Assembly: GCF_032854445.1 (NCBI RefSeq) | Contig: NC_088297.1 | Span: forward strand, 19,727,127 to 19,791,126 | DNA length: 64,000 nucleotides | DNA from: Liolophura sinensis | Taxonomy: Eukaryota; Mollusca; Polyplacophora; Chitonida; Chitonidae | Reading direction: 5' to 3' | Made by a program: the position numbers and the translations under genes | Shown here: in pieces, positions 1-13,530 of the stretch | Layout of the letters: each line of letters starts with the position of its first letter | Position numbering within the stretch: position 1 is the first letter of the stretch | The notes under the pieces: model-generated | Databases searched by the model: none | Seen by the model: only the letters and a program-made list of their open reading frames with translations | Told to the model about the DNA's origin: nothing

Positions 1-3000
1 AAAAAACAAAGTAAATTTTGTGTATTGAAGGTGGGACAAAGATAGACATCTATCTTAATCCCAAAGCGAGCCTACAAGATAAAGTTTATGTTGAAAAGAA
101 TTTTGCTGAATTATTTTTTCTATCATATTTGTGTATTGGGTAATGCATCGAATTCCTCCTTGAGGCCAGTAAAAAAAAAAACCACACACACAACAAAGAC
201 ATTAATAAAATTAAGCTTTAGGACAGTAGTGTAGGTGACAATAAACTTAAAAAGATTTGTATTTTTTTTTGTTTTTTTTATAACCGCCAAAATAAATGAA
301 AACTTAAGAAACATTTAAGTGCAAAATTTGAACTTTGATTTGAGGCACAGTTTATTTCCCACTTCGCTCTAGAAGTGATACAGCACTTCATGTCATATCG
401 GATGTTGTCCTACATGTCCATGTGAACTACATTTCACAATCTGAACTTTAAACAAAATTGGAAATCTGCATGTATATTGGAATGATTTGTTTTGCATAAT
501 TCACAAGTGTTGCCACTTATTGTGGATACCAGTTTACCAGTTGTTGAATTTCTTCTTATACCTATGTCAGCATTTTTTTTTTTTTTGGTTAACATTGAAA
601 TGTTATTATGTAGATGTACATTCATGTAGCTGTGTGTTAAATACCTATTGTTGATCGTGATAAGATTTGATATCATATAAACTTTTTATCAGCTAAAGTT
701 AATCTAAGTTGTTTTGTATGGACATAAACTTCAGCAGTATCATGGCAAAGTGGGTTACAGAACATTTGAGTGCTTGTTACCATATTCTTTGTTGAACTTC
801 ATACTTCAGATTTTGTGCAGATTAAGGGACATAACTCTTTGTGACTGTGCTCATGTATGGCAGGAAATGCTATGTAAACGTGTCGACATTTTCAGTGCCA
901 GTAGCAACTGTTGATTTACACAATATTTTAAGCTATTTTTGGTGGCTAACAATTAAATTACATGGCTTACTTTTTGGTGTACATATTTACATGTACAGTA
1001 TGTATATAAAAACCTCAATTCGTGTACATACATATATTCAGAGGAAAATATCATTGTACGTTATATTATAAGTAGATCATTTGTATAGCTAAATACATAT
1101 ATATTGATAGGTAATTCCAGTAAAATTGTTTTCCTTATTGCTTTTGTTTGAAAGTCTTATTCAAGTTATAATTTTTTTTTCTTTTTAATCACGGGCCAGT
1201 AATAATTAAGTTGTAACCTCTAGAGAGCTGTTGTGATTTTATTAATTTGATGAGCATTGTTTAGAATAATCTGATTGTAGTTTAGAACACGGAATTTAGG
1301 TTTACCTCTACCTGTTTGAAGATCATGTTGGGAATAGTTTGTTATTGCTGAGTTTCTGAATTTACAATTTGTTTGAGGAGGAAAGTTTATGGTTGGAAAT
1401 TTTAACTACGATAAAATAATCTGAAATTTTGATTGGTTTATATTTTCGTATATTTGTCCTAAAAGGTGTTTGTATATATTTGCGTACTATACATGCTGTA
1501 CCATTTTCACAGTAATTTACAGAAACAGTGCTTTATAACTGTTAAAAAAGGTTTAAAGATATAAAAATATATTTCCACGCTACATACACTCTGCAGTGAA
1601 GCTGTAAATAATAGTTTTTCAAGAGCTGTAAATGATTTCAGAGCGGTATTTTAGCATCAATTGTGAGCTGTTAGGCTCAGCATTGAGGCTGTATATGTAC
1701 AAGTAAATGTAACGTTAAAGCTGCGTTTTTCAGGTTGAGAATATAAATACTACATATGTGTACTGTGAGTTAAATGGTTACACAGTGATAGGATACGCAA
1801 ATATATGGTGTCAATAATCCTCACATTGGACGAGGCATCGGCCTAGGTCAATCCCTTCAGCGACGTGACCATCGTTAGACCCCAACGAAGGGAGATAACT
1901 TACTCAGCAGACACATTTGACATCGTCTGCAGGATTCGAGAATTTGTCTGCCCTACGTGACTGTTGTTGTCCAATGGAAAGCAGAGCATTTTGTCTGATG
2001 CAGGATAAATTGATATCTTATCGGCAAACACTAGTTCGAATCTATGACAAAGATATATGTAGGCATCATTTTGAAGCTGTAAATTTTACTTTGGAGCTGT
2101 AGTAAACACCACTGAAGATGAAGCCAAAAATTTTTTATTAAAACACGAAATGTTGGAATGGAATATATTTTTTTGATGGAATATGAATTTGGTAGTAGTC
2201 TAACCTTTCTATCAAAAGTATGTTTCAAATACTGTACTATGAACAAGTGCCCTCAGTGGAGCTGTAGGGAGGAGTTTGGCTTGCATTGGCCGGATGATGT
2301 TATGAAAGGGTTATACAAACTACATGCTTGATCTCACAGACTATAGAAACTAAAACTTCCAGTAGTTTTTGTTCTGTAATTTACGAGAAAAATCCCAAGT
2401 GCTGAAAAACATTTAGCTTTCTGAAATGAATATAAAGATACATGTATATAGTAATCTTTAAAAGGCTGTAGCTTTTTCCAGTTCATCACATCAACTGTAT
2501 GGGGCAGTTTTGTATATCTTGTAAATATGGCAGGAATTGAAGCATTTGTTTGTGTTATGTATATTTCGACCTACATATACAGATAAATTATGCTGGTAAT
2601 TCTTGCACACATTCTGAATGTGTTGTGTACATGTATAATAATCAGCCTTAATATTAATATGATTATTATTAATAATAACAAGACCAAAATGCCCCCAAAT
2701 TATAACATCTGGAAAATCAGCCTTAATATTACTATTAGTACTAATACCAAAATGAACCCGAGACGCCTCATCGTACATGTATATATCTGAAGAGGTGATA
2801 CGCAATGAAGCATTGAAATTATAGCCAGTTAAGGGCACCTTGAATTTGTTTTAGCCTTTATGAAAGTGTTCTGTCGTCAAATTATATTTTGTAGTAGTGT
2901 TTATTTCGTGTTTTTTTTTTTTTTGCGTGTTTTCTGTTGTGGTGTTCCAAACAAGATGGCCAGTATACATGTATATTGCACCAATATCACACCATGTAGT

Positions 3001-3600
3001 AGAGAATAGGTGGAATTTATGTTTTCATTTCATTTCACCTCTGTATGGTGCAAATTATTTGTTGTACTTCAAGATTTAATTCTCTTACCAGAAAAAAAGC
3101 GTATGAAATATGTCTTCTGGCAGAAGATATTTGATATGTTAAGAAAAATTCCCCAATGGGATAGAAATGTTTTGATTTTTTAAGGAAAGTTGTGTATATA
3201 CTACATGTATACACAGTAAGACTTTTAACTGTAGTACCTGCCATTTTACTTACAATAATATTTTTATGAAAATGTTCTGCTATGCTTTGCTAGAATTAAA
3301 AAAAAATAAATAGTTATATGTAAGAAATGTATTATTAAATATGTATAGTTTCACTAACTGTATTGCCGGAAAACTTTGTGCATCAATAAGTGTTTAGTTT
3401 AGTTTTGATAGTTACAACTCATTTAAGCACACTCCCTGTAATATTCATTTTGTGACATTGTTTAATCCTCTAGAGTTTTGCTTTTTTGTGTGGTTTAGTT
3501 TTTACATTTCATCCACTTGTCAATGTAATTAGTTGAAGAGCTATAATTGGCAAGCTGTAAACATTTGAACATGCAAACTGGAAGATTAAAGAATATATGG
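1..3600. other. AT-rich non-coding stretch, nothing recognisable
   Basis: No homologous reading frame or splice-consistent exon is seen. It has a T/A-rich composition, short homopolymers, and a loose scatter of gagctgtaaat / gagctgtag words between about 1220 and 2480 that may be a decayed minisatellite. Confidence 0.5.
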
Positions 3601-3609
3601 TAAATGTGC

Positions 3610-4030
3610 TTGGATTAACATTTAAACATCCATGTGTCAAGATAAACATTTAAATGTGCACATGTCAACATAAACATTTAAACATCCATATGTCAAGATG
3701 AAAATTTAAACATCCATGTGTCAAGATAAACATTTAAACGTCCATGTGTCAAGATTAACATTTAAACATCCATGATTCAAGATGAAAATTTAAACATCCA
3801 TGTGTCAAGATAAACAGTGAAACGTCCATGTGTCAAGATAAACATTTAAACGTGCATATTAAGTCTTTGTTGAAGATTTCTATGTACATGTGTTCAGGTG
3901 AACATTTAGAAATGCACATGTTTGAAGACTTCATAAGCATGTTTGTTTTGAATGTTGATTTGAATGTGCATATGGTTGGAATGACATTTAAATGTGTATG
4001 TGTGTAGATGAAAATTTAAACGTGTGTTAA
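3610..4030. repeat. 28-bp minisatellite, about 9 good units plus decayed 3' part
   Basis: Units of the form taaacatttaaacatcc + atgtgtcaaga recur every 28 bp from 3610 to about 3870. More diverged relatives of aacatttaaatgtg continue to about 4030. Confidence 0.9.
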
Positions 4031-4288
4031 CATGATCTAAGCAGGCTTACATTGCAGATGTAGTCACTTGAGCATGTATTAAATGTGTTTAAACGAACAG
4101 GAAAATAAATACATGTTTAAATGTATATCTCGCAGATCTACACTGTGCTGTTATATTCGTTATTAAACTGTGATTGTCTCCTGTTGAACAGTTTTGTCAT
4201 TGCCCAAGGTTGGTGCCCATTATCCTTGTGGTATCTGCTGATAGGAGTCAGGCCAGTAGAGAAACTTGTGAATATTTCTCCTGTAAAC

Positions 4289-4350
4289 GCTGTCCTGTAA
4301 GTGAAATATTCTTGAGAACGGAGTAAATCAGTTAAATGTATTGATAAATA
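4289..4350 (+). repeat. Diverged 3' fragment of the major SINE
   Basis: gtaagtgaaatattcttgag followed by a decayed end and aataaat-like tail, similar to the SINE 3' half seen in full at 37772-38011. Confidence 0.55.
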
Positions 4351-5277
4351 ATTTAACATGTATGTACATGTCTATAAAGCAAAGCTTTCTTTTTTGTACA
4401 TACTAACATTGTAAAGTCTTACATACCTAAACAAGACTTCAGATTAAAAATTTCCACCCTATAATATATGGTATCCCTTCCCTAAAAATCATATTGAAGA
4501 AAGTGATATATACACATATATATTTTCTTTCTTTGCCGAGGGAAATCCTCCCCTCAGTTTTACATACATAAGCCACAGTGTTCTGGCTTATACTTATAGT
4601 ATATCTGAACATTAGCTGAAATCACAGGAAGATGTATTTAGTTTTTGTTTTCTGATTTGGGAAATAAACTTCTTACCACGTCAACAGTGCGATTGTTTTC
4701 AATTGTACATTACATATTCTGCATATATTTTATGTGCATATATAGGTGCGCTTTAACTTTTGCAACGAATCCCTCCGTTTAAAACATGAAGATCTGTGCC
4801 TTTATCAGTTACTTAACGTGTCCAGAAATTAAGACATATTTCTTCTAATTTGTAGGACATATAAATAGTCTTCAAAGGAAAGAATTACATTTCTCTCTTC
4901 GTTTTTTTGTTGAGGGGGGTGGGGGGGGGGGGGGCGAGTAAAGATATTAATACGTTGGTCATTAGATTTACTAACCATGTGGGGAAAAGGAACTAAATAT
5001 TCCAGCTAGAGTTACATGCATATTGGTTAAAAAGAGCAAACTAGGTGTCCCGAAAATTAGAAGAATTAGGGTTGTGTACATACAGAACACCTAAATCGCA
5101 GTCTTGAGAAATGCAAATGACACGTGCCTTGTATGCAAATGACTTGTAAATTTAACTAAATGCTTGTTCTGCTGTACGTGTGCATCGTGCGCCTAAACCA
5201 AATATGATTTAAGATGGCCAGTAGGATTGTAAGCTTTTGCATGCTTGTAGATGATCAACATTTATGTTATACAATGC

Positions 5278-5482
5278 GGTCACGGTGAGTTCAAGCCCAG
5301 CTCATGCTGGCTTCCTTTCCGGCCGTACGTGGGAAGGTCTGCCAACAACCTGCAGATGGTCGTGGGTTTTCACCGGGCTAGGCACCGGTTTCCTCCCACC
5401 ATAAAGCTGGCTGCCGTCGTGTAAGTGAAATGTTCTTGAGTGCGGCGTAAAACACCAATCAAATAAATAAATAAATAAATGT
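5278..5482 (+). repeat. tRNA-headed SINE, nearly full length (5' truncated)
   Basis: B-box-like gtgagttcaagcccagc, body with ccgtacgtgggaaggtctgc and tcctcccaccataa, core gtgtaagtgaaatgttcttg, cgtaaaacaccaatcaaata and an (AATA)n tail. Plus orientation, i.e. head left and tail right. Confidence 0.9.
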
Positions 5483-5950
5483 ATGTTGTCAAGCAAGTAT
5501 TCACAATACATTTCACAAAATCTGCACTCACAAGCTTATGGTTCTGTGTGCTGGTCTTCACGACTGTGTCATGATTTGTGTTTTGCACCAAAATGGACTG
5601 AGCCTTATGAGTTAGTGTACACCAGATGATGAGTGTAACGTGTTCCCTTTTGAACATGTCGAATTCTGTCTTCCTTGAATATTTTACTGGGATGTTATGT
5701 GAGTATGTACATTAGAACTAAGCAGTTAAGGAAATTGTAATGTCACGTGAAGTGGATAGATTCAAGTTTGAGCTGAAAACTGTAACAATAGTCAATAATT
5801 ATTCGATACTGGGATTGTGAATTTGTGAAAATAGTGCATCGGTCATTTTTCATTAGCTTACATTACTCCTGCATAAAAGTAAGCGTGACTTGCAAACGAG
5901 TCATCATTTACTGAAGGTATTCATTTCAAATACATGTACATACATGTAAA

Positions 5951-6024
5951 AGGCCGCCGTCGTATAAGTGAAATATTCTTGAGTACGGCGTAAAACACCA
6001 ATCAAATAATAAATAAATAAATAC
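5951..6024 (+). repeat. SINE 3' fragment
   Basis: Only the last 75 bp: ggccgccgtcgtataagtga ... acaccaatcaaataataaat. Confidence 0.88.
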
Positions 6025-6149
6025 GTGTAAAAGAATTTAATTCACCTTTTCAAGGTCACGCACATTTTCCCCCATTGATATCTCATTTGGCATTATGGTC
6101 AAATCCCAAAAAAGCTGAAATATTTATCTGATAAAGTTAAACTTGTCCA

Positions 6150-6345
6150 TTTGGTATTGAGTGTAAACATCTGGTTGAAATCCAGTTGACTTTGCTCGCA
6201 TGCTACATGTAGTTCAGATTTACTTGAATGACAGGTGACATTTAGTTGAATGTTGGATGACATTGAAGTTGATTGCCACATTTTGTCGAATGTTATTTGA
6301 CATCTCGCCCCACACCAGTTGCAGCTAGTTGAATGGCAGATGACA
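6150..6345. repeat. Degenerate gttgaatg..agatgacat repeat
   Basis: Four loose copies of a 'gttgaatggcagatgacat'-like word between about 6205 and 6350. Spacing is irregular, so this is a decayed short tandem repeat at best. Confidence 0.4.
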
Positions 6346-6887
6346 TCTGCTTCAGTGCAAGCAGGCCTTCGAATTTGAGATGTAGTATCAAACTCCCACG
6401 CCTAGCGCACTTCGTGTGCTGTTAAGACATATCTAACATAATCTGTCTAGACAGAATGAATTTAGATTTTAAAAAAATCCCACTCCTGGTCTTTTCCAAG
6501 GGGTATGATAATCACACACCTGTGCAAATACGAAAAATGAAGACCTGCGGAAGTTGACATTTTACAGTTAAGTAGCAGAGGTCTTGCGGGGCAGAATCAG
6601 CTCTGTGTACATTAGTCAAGGTTTGGATTTAACAAGCACCATTTGTCTAAACCTGTGTTCGGGCTAGGCAACCTGAAAGAAACAAATAAAACAAAAATTT
6701 TGTAAGTCATTCGACTCCTCCGCACCATAACTGATTCGTTAGTCAATGTCCACCAACATTCGATCAGCACCATAACTTAAATGATGTAACTATGAAACAT
6801 TTGGTTAGTCGTTGATGTTATTAATTTAGTAATACCTAATATGACATTTTTATTAAAACTGATAAAAACTCACGTTTGTGTCTTTGA

Positions 6888-6962
6888 AAGTTACCGAATC
6901 TATGCGACGATACATCCGTTTACCAGCAGTCAACCAAAATGGTCAATAATCGCAACGAGAAA
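6888..6962. repeat. Dispersed repeat, copy 1 of 3
   Basis: tttaccagcagtcaaccaaa + atggtcaataatcgcaacga corresponds to ccagccgtcaacc...ggtcaataatcgcaaag at 49780. Confidence 0.5.
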
Positions 6963-7730
6963 AGAACCTTGCACAAGACACACAGGTCATTCAAAGTTAC
7001 TGAAAGAAGACGACCAAAAAAAGAAAGAAAAACAAAAAACCCACATCCTCATCCTCAAAATCCTCATCTTGATACACCTACTGAAAGGTGTACCGTGCAT
7101 AAATGTGTACAATTGTGCCTGCCTAAAATTTGTGTTCACTTGACAATATTTATGTTGTTCGGCATCTATGGCATGGCACATACTTATGTGGCTAATGACA
7201 AAGTATTTGTTAAATGTTGAATGTAAAGTGCACTCTAGTTGGTACAAAGAGCAATGTGGACAGAAAATACATAGCTTAGAGCCAAAGAGAAAAACCTATT
7301 TTAAATTTCAGACATTTTCGTTCAACAACATGAAAAATGATGATATGTTTGAGTAAATGTAATTGTGATGGTAATCTAATTCAGTCAAGGTGCTAGGGGT
7401 CGTCTAATTTGGTAGAATTTCAGCGCTTATCATAACGATTATAATAAACCCTAACAAGACAAGAGGCCTTATTTCACCGGTTACGTGTGACCATTCCCAA
7501 CTACCATACTGTCGTCGCGGCTCTGGTTTCACTGGTCATGCTGTAGTGTTTTTTTTTATTCAGTGACGCATCTGTTGAGGGTGACTTTATTTTATGTTGT
7601 TTTTCCTGTAACATAAAGATTCATGTGTTCCTGCATGTACGGGTGAATATCTCCAAACTTATATAGTGCCCACGACCCATGAAACTGAAATTTTAGTAAA
7701 TAAAAAGAGTTGGCCGGCCTTCATGCTTAG

Positions 7731-7868
7731 GCCTATACACAGTCAAGCTCTGTTCATGCTGGCTTCCTCTCCAGTCGTATATAAAGAGGTCTGCCAACAA
7801 CCTGCAAATGGACGTGGAACTATTTTTGAGTACGGCGTAAGGTATCAATCCTATAAGGAAATAAATTA
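7731..7868 (+). repeat. Diverged SINE copy with internal deletion
   Basis: catgctggcttcctctccag, tctgccaacaacctgcaaat, then a jump to gagtacggcgtaaggtatca and aataaat. The 'ataatgctggccgccgtcg' section is missing. Confidence 0.75.
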
Positions 7869-7904
7869 AGACTTCAGACAAAATTCAGATCATCGACATT
7901 ATTG

Positions 7905-7985
7905 CATGGTAAGTCGTGGCCGAGCGGTCAAGATGATTGTCTTTCAATTACTGCGTTAGCTGATGTGTTGGTTCAATCCCAGTTA
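7905..7985 (+). repeat. tRNA-Ser/Leu-like SINE head or tRNA pseudogene
   Basis: gtcgtggccgagcggtcaag is an A-box region typical of Ser/Leu tRNAs, and ggttcaatccc about 50 nt on is a B-box. The arms between do not fold into a clean tRNA, so this is a relic, not a tRNA gene. Confidence 0.5.
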
Positions 7986-8205
7986 TAGCCAGAGAAGTTT
8001 TGAGCTTCCCTTGCCATCAGTTGTTCTCAAGGCCGAGTTGACAATATTTAGATGTTAGTAGTGTTTGCGCAAATATTTAGTTGATGACTTTGGTTGTAAA
8101 TCATGTACCTTCCATCAATATGGCATACACTCGGGAATCAATCGAGGGATGAAAAAAAAAAAACACCGTGAAGATTGTCAGTTACTTGCCAAGAGCTGGT
8201 GGTTT

Positions 8206-8333
8206 ACTCGAAGCATGGTGCAACAAAATGACAGGAGCATCGGTTTCCTCCCGTCATTACGCTGGCGCCGTCGTGTAAGTGAAATATTGTTGTGTATGGT
8301 ATAAAAACTCCAGTTAGATAAACAAAGAAATAA
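8206..8333 (+). repeat. Diverged SINE 3' half
   Basis: atcggtttcctcccgtcatt, ctggcgccgtcgtgtaagtg, aaatattgttg, then a decayed aataaata tail. Confidence 0.75.
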
Positions 8334-9122
8334 ATATTCGAAGCATGCAGGTTTTCTTTTTCCATGAAACTGGACGCTGACGTACTGGATTTAAAGCTAT
8401 TGTGAACACTAATATAACCAGTTACTGTGCATTCCAGTTTAGTATAGCTCATCACTATATCGGCAGAATCCATGATTCCTTTTCTTTACACGTTCTCAAA
8501 TGCGTACTAAAAAATAAAATCTATGGGTTTTAAGTATACTTTAAAGGAAAAAAAGTTTCATTTCTTAATATGGAGTTAATGGTGTGCTCTAACATGTAAA
8601 AGTACAAAAGAAGCTTCTCATCTTTCCTCTTGGAGTGTAAAATTCAAACTAAGGTTTTGACACCGCAGACTCCAGGGGTCAGTCTGGAATTAAGCATCCA
8701 GCCGTAGCGAAATCAAAACGATGATAGCTATCAAAACAACTTCGTTGGGAAGAGCGCCCGAATAGCTGGCGCTAAGCTGATTTTGCATTCCCATTATTAT
8801 CATCGATGACGTGGTTTGCGAACATTCCCGACCATTGACGGACAATATGCATAAAGTAGAGGGGATATTAAGAAATATAAAATATGTCCAAAAGTGGGGA
8901 TTATACATGTACAATAACTCTTTCTAGAATCAACTGATAATAAATTCGTTCATGACGTTAGGTGAAAATCTGAAACAAGAAAAGGTATTCATTAGAAATT
9001 ACTTCAGTGAAAAGCACCTTCAAAAAGGGTTCTTTGGTGTTCGGTTACCATGCTGGTATCTTATGATATCCTTGGGATATAGGAAAGTGTTTGTGTGCAA
9101 CGGTACTTAACTACGTTTAAAA

Positions 9123-9250
9123 CCCTGCAGATGGTCGTGGGTTTCCGCTAGGCTCTGTCCGGTTTCCTCCCACCACAATGCTGGCAGCCGTCGTATAAAT
9201 GAAACATTCTTTGAGTACGACGTAAAACACCAATCAAATAAATAAACAAG
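9123..9250 (+). repeat. SINE 3' half
   Basis: ccctgcagatggtcgtgggt, cggtttcctcccaccacaat, gtcgtataaatgaaacattc, then the aaacaccaatcaaataaata tail. A further short shard (ccaccataatgctggccgtc) follows near 9285. Confidence 0.88.
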
Positions 9251-9309
9251 TCATTACTTTCCTTAGCCCAAATTCTTCCCATCCACCATAATGCTGGCCG
9301 TCATCAACA

Positions 9310-10070
9310 AGAGCTGGATTTGAACTCCCTTCCACCACAATGATAACAGGCTCCTGCGTCACAGTTCTGTGATAATCTTAAAAAAAGCCTACATTGGACC
9401 GCAAAAAACGAAATCTCATTGTGACTGAACATCAAGATCCTTTATTCACCTGTAAACATGGCATAGAAGCTTTATTCAACATTTTCATTTCCCTTAAAAT
9501 GTTCACCCCTATCAGATGTGAGAAAATCACATTTTATAGAAATGACTTAGGATTTATTTTGACTAAATCATACATCAGATGACTTATAAATTCTGATGAT
9601 GCCCGACCATTTTTTGTTTTGCATTATAATTTGGTTTTAATCAACTTGAGGTTTTAACGCAACCTGCGTCAAAAGTATAGTGTACAAAACATCACATGGA
9701 TTTGATATTAAAGGTATTAATAAGTCTTTCTTACAAAATTATGTCCCATGAAAGGGGAATGAGCAACTGGGTTTTTTTTTGACTGTATCAATATTACATC
9801 CAATCATTTGTACAAATATAAGATCTTAATTGATAAAGAAAAAAAATCCTTTATAAAGACATCGGTAAAAATATAAAAAGTATTATTTTACAACATGTTT
9901 CACAGTTACTAGAGAAAGAGCAGTCTTCTTCAGGGAAATGTAAGACCTTGTTAAGTAGTGCTAAGCCAGATCATAGAGTGAGGCCTCATTGTTTCATCAA
10001 ACAAATTCTTCCTTAATAGAGCAAGGGTGGACTATTCTCAGACAAGTCTCAAGGAAAGAGATTTAATGCG
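9310..10070. other. Non-coding, nothing recognisable
   Basis: No repeat family or coding exon is seen between the SINE shards and the minisatellite. Confidence 0.5.
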
Positions 10071-10074
10071 GGGA

Positions 10075-11075
10075 AAGTAGCACACCAAGAGCATACTACT
10101 AATGCTAAACAACTAACACTGAAGAAAACATAAAACAGCCAGAGCATGCTAATAATGGTAAACAATTGAGACTGAAGAAGAAGCACCTCACCAAGAGCAT
10201 TCCACTAATGGTAAACAACTAACACCAAAGAAAAAGTACTACACCGAGAGCATACTACTAATGCTAAACAATTGAGACTGAAGAAAAAGTACCCCACCAA
10301 GAGCATTCTACTAATGGTAAACAACTGACACTAAAGGGAAATAGCACACTAATAGCTTGCTTGTAGTGGTCACAGAGCGTGCTACTAGTGGTCACAACCC
10401 ACAATGAAGAAAAATTACCATACCAAGAACAGGCAACAAATGGTAAAGGATAAACACTGAAGAAAAAGTAACACACTAACAGCATACTACTTGTGGTAAA
10501 CAACTGACACTGAAAAGAAAGTACCCTACCACAAGCATGCAACTAATGGTAAAGAATAAACACTGAAGACAAAGTACCACACCAGGAGCATACCACTTGT
10601 GGTAAACAACTGACAGTGAAGAAAATGTACTACACCAAGAGCATGCTACCTGTGCTAAACAACTGACACTGAGGAAAAAGTACCACAACAGGAGCATACC
10701 ACTTGTGGTAAACAACTGACAGTGAAGAAAATGTACTACACCAAGAGCATGCTACCTGTGCTAAACAACTGACACTGAGGAAAAAGTACAACAGGAGCAT
10801 ACCACTTGTGGTAAACAACTGACAGTGAAGAAAATGTACTACACCAAGAGCATGCTACTTGTGCTAAACAACTGACACTGAAGAAAAAGTAGCACACCAA
10901 GAGCATGCTACCTGTGGTAAACAACTGACACTGAAGAGAAAGTACCTTATCACAAGCACGCAACTAATGGTAAAGAATAAACACTGAAGAAAAAGTACTA
11001 CACCAGGAGCATGCTACTTGTGGTAAACAACTGTCACTGAAGAGAAATTAGCGTACAAAGATTAAGGCTCATCAA
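10075..11075. repeat. 51-54-bp minisatellite, about 18 units, partly dimeric
   Basis: Units share aaacaactgacactgaagaa, agtaccacaccaagagcat and gctact(t/a)gtggt. Between about 10565 and 10870 two unit types alternate (gacagtgaagaaaatgtact versus gacactgaggaaaaagtac), giving a repeat period near 105 bp. It lies 3' of the SLC17 stop. The open frames across it are by-products of the repeat. Confidence 0.92.
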
Positions 11076-11799
11076 TAGGGCGGTTTTCACATTTTCTTAA
11101 TTCTGAGAAGGAAGACTGAAATCTGTTTGCTTACACATTTGTCTTATCTTAACATAACAACATTTCATGTAAGATGTACAAAAGAAATTAAAGACATATG
11201 CAAACTGCCAAGAACAATTCCAACAAAGAAAAAAGTACAAGTCCATGTGGCACAAAATAAAGCAACAAGAAGGCAAAAACATAGATAAATAAATACATAC
11301 ACATACCTACATGAAAGGAAAAGACATCAGAAAAAAATCCTAAAAAAACCTTCAGAAGAAAAGACCACACGGTCTTGGGAAAATATGCATAATCAACAAA
11401 GTAAATTACCAAACAAAGACTGCAATAGGTAAACACAGATTTGACAAGTGAACAAACATCAAAATCTGGTAAAAGAAAAAGATCGAAAAAAGATCATGTT
11501 AAAGACAGATCCAAACATGTTAAAAGAGAGATCGAAATATGTTTATAAACACACATATAAATTCAGAATAAAGCATACCATACATGATCTATTCACAGGT
11601 AAGCATTTGTCAACGCACGGCTTAAGATCAGATACTTTGATATACCTACATGCATACCGTACATGTAAACAAAGAAAAAAGAAAGGAGCTGTCTTCATGC
11701 TAATAAAAGTTTTTGCAAAAAAACTGGCCACCTTTTCACTTTTCAACATGGTTGCTTTCCTTGGTTTGAAACTTGCATTCTTTGGTATATCTCTGAAGA

Positions 11800-12275
11800 G
11801 AATGTCTAAGTTTAAGACTACAGACAGAATGCAGCCAGAAAGCTATAATCTGAGACCACATATTCAATACTGCCAGAAAGTGAGAGTTTGAGACTCCAGA
11901 TAGAATGCAGCCAGAAAGTGAGAGTTTGAGACTCCAGATAGAATGCAGCAAAAAGTCAGAGTTTGAGACTACAGACACAATGCAGACAGAAAGTGAGATT
12001 TTGGGACTACAAAAAGAATGCAGCCAGAATGTGAGAGTCTGAGACTATAGGTACAATGCAGCCAGAAAGTGAGAGTCTGGGTACATACTGAATGCTGCCA
12101 GAAAGTGAGGTTTTGAGACTACAGTTAGAATGCAGCCAGAAAGTGAGAGTTTGAGACTACAGATAGAATGCAGCAAAAAGTGAGAGTTTGAGACTACAGA
12201 CACAATGCAGCCAGAAAGTGATATTTTGAGACTACAGACACAATGCAGCCAGAAAGTGAGAGTCTGGAACTGCAG
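11800..12275. repeat. 38-bp minisatellite, about 12 units
   Basis: Units of the form gactacagatagaatgcag + ccagaaagtgagagttt, mostly 38 bp with 37-bp variants. Confidence 0.92.
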
Positions 12276-12299
12276 ATAGAACATTGTATTTTTTTAACC

Positions 12300-13530
12300 A
12301 CTCATATTTACTTGTAAATGTATTTCTCAACATTACACATCCAAGAATTTGAGCAAATGTAGGGCAATGTACATTGGTCTTGAAACCAGGGTAGATTCAG
12401 TTTGGTATATTCATATCAAAGAGTAAAAAACTTGAACTTGAAGGGTGTGTCCTAATTTTAAAACAGTTGTATCTGAAGCCTTCATGTGTACATGTTCATG
12501 CAAATCATCCACTAACAAATGAGACAATCAACATCAGTGAACAAGACAATTCACATTAAAATATAAAATTACAAGTATATCAAAAATTAAGAAATCCAAG
12601 ACCGACATGTACATGTACAGTATACACCAACAACTTAAGACAGGACTCATTGCACATACAAAAGCACATGACTTGGTTGAACAAACAAAAATGAAGTATA
12701 TATTTGTATATAAAAACATTAATAATGTGAAAAACACTTTTCCATGCATGTGGCACCTGAAGAATTTATGTACATCATAGAACACCAGGTATAAGTCAAC
12801 ATAAATAAAACATGTAAAAAAAAAAAGGTTTAAGATGATCTAGTTTCCTTGTTATTCTGTGTAACACTGATAGGTACTTATACATCATGTACACTGTACA
12901 CATTAATGAATTTAACCTGAGAATGTAAAAAGCCCCAAAAAGTTTTCAAGACACTTGTCAAGAAAGTGTTAAAATGTACTAAAAATTTAAATAATCATCG
13001 TCTGATAGACCACCGAATACTGTAGACATGGACATTTTTTTTTTAAAGGTCCACAGGCTAAATTATATGGTAGCCTATACATACCATATTGACAGTACAA
13101 TATCTGATAACATGATTTTTCGCAGTCAGCATACACAAAAATTTAAATCTCTTCCATATTTGTGTGTATATGCTTAAAATGCACAACTTATGATGCTTCT
13201 TGACAATAAAACAAAAATCAGACCGATCAATATCAATCTGGCCCACAAAGTACATCTGACAATCAAAACCATCTGAACTCATTCATTTGAGTGTTAAAGA
13301 ATCTCAAAACAAAAACAGAGTGTTTTCAACTGCCCATGAGAGGCTGATTACTTAAGTTTTCTTTGTTTTAAAAGTTGGACAAATTTTTACTCTCTCAGCT
13401 TTGATTTTGTAAGTTCTGAAGTTGAGGTGTTTCATACAAAAAAAAATTTACATATTCAAGTTTCTTTATGTTGCAAAAAAAAAAAAAGAAAAAAAAACGG
13501 TGAAAAAATGAGGTATATGAACAGAACCTA
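12300..13530. other. Probable 3' flank / 3'UTR of the SLC17 gene
   Basis: AT-rich, no coding signal. A poly-A-rich tract at about 13471-13497 lies just past the stop codon (a poly-T run in the transcript). I find no clear polyadenylation signal. Confidence 0.4.

Noticed and set aside
1220-2480. Recurring gagctgta words
   Set aside because: Spacing is irregular and copies are too short to distinguish from chance or a fully decayed repeat.
7905-7985. tRNA-Ser/Leu gene
   Set aside because: A- and B-box words are present but the stems do not pair.
8690-8914. 74-residue minus-strand frame ending IAIIVLISLRLDA
   Set aside because: No splice sites, no family resemblance, and surrounding sequence is repeat-derived.
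10264-10963. Cys/Phe-rich open frames on the minus strand
   Set aside because: Antisense reading of the 53-bp minisatellite.
11448-11891. 147-residue Lys-rich open frame
   Set aside because: Low-complexity composition, its 3' part is the 38-bp minisatellite, and there are no splice or homology signals.
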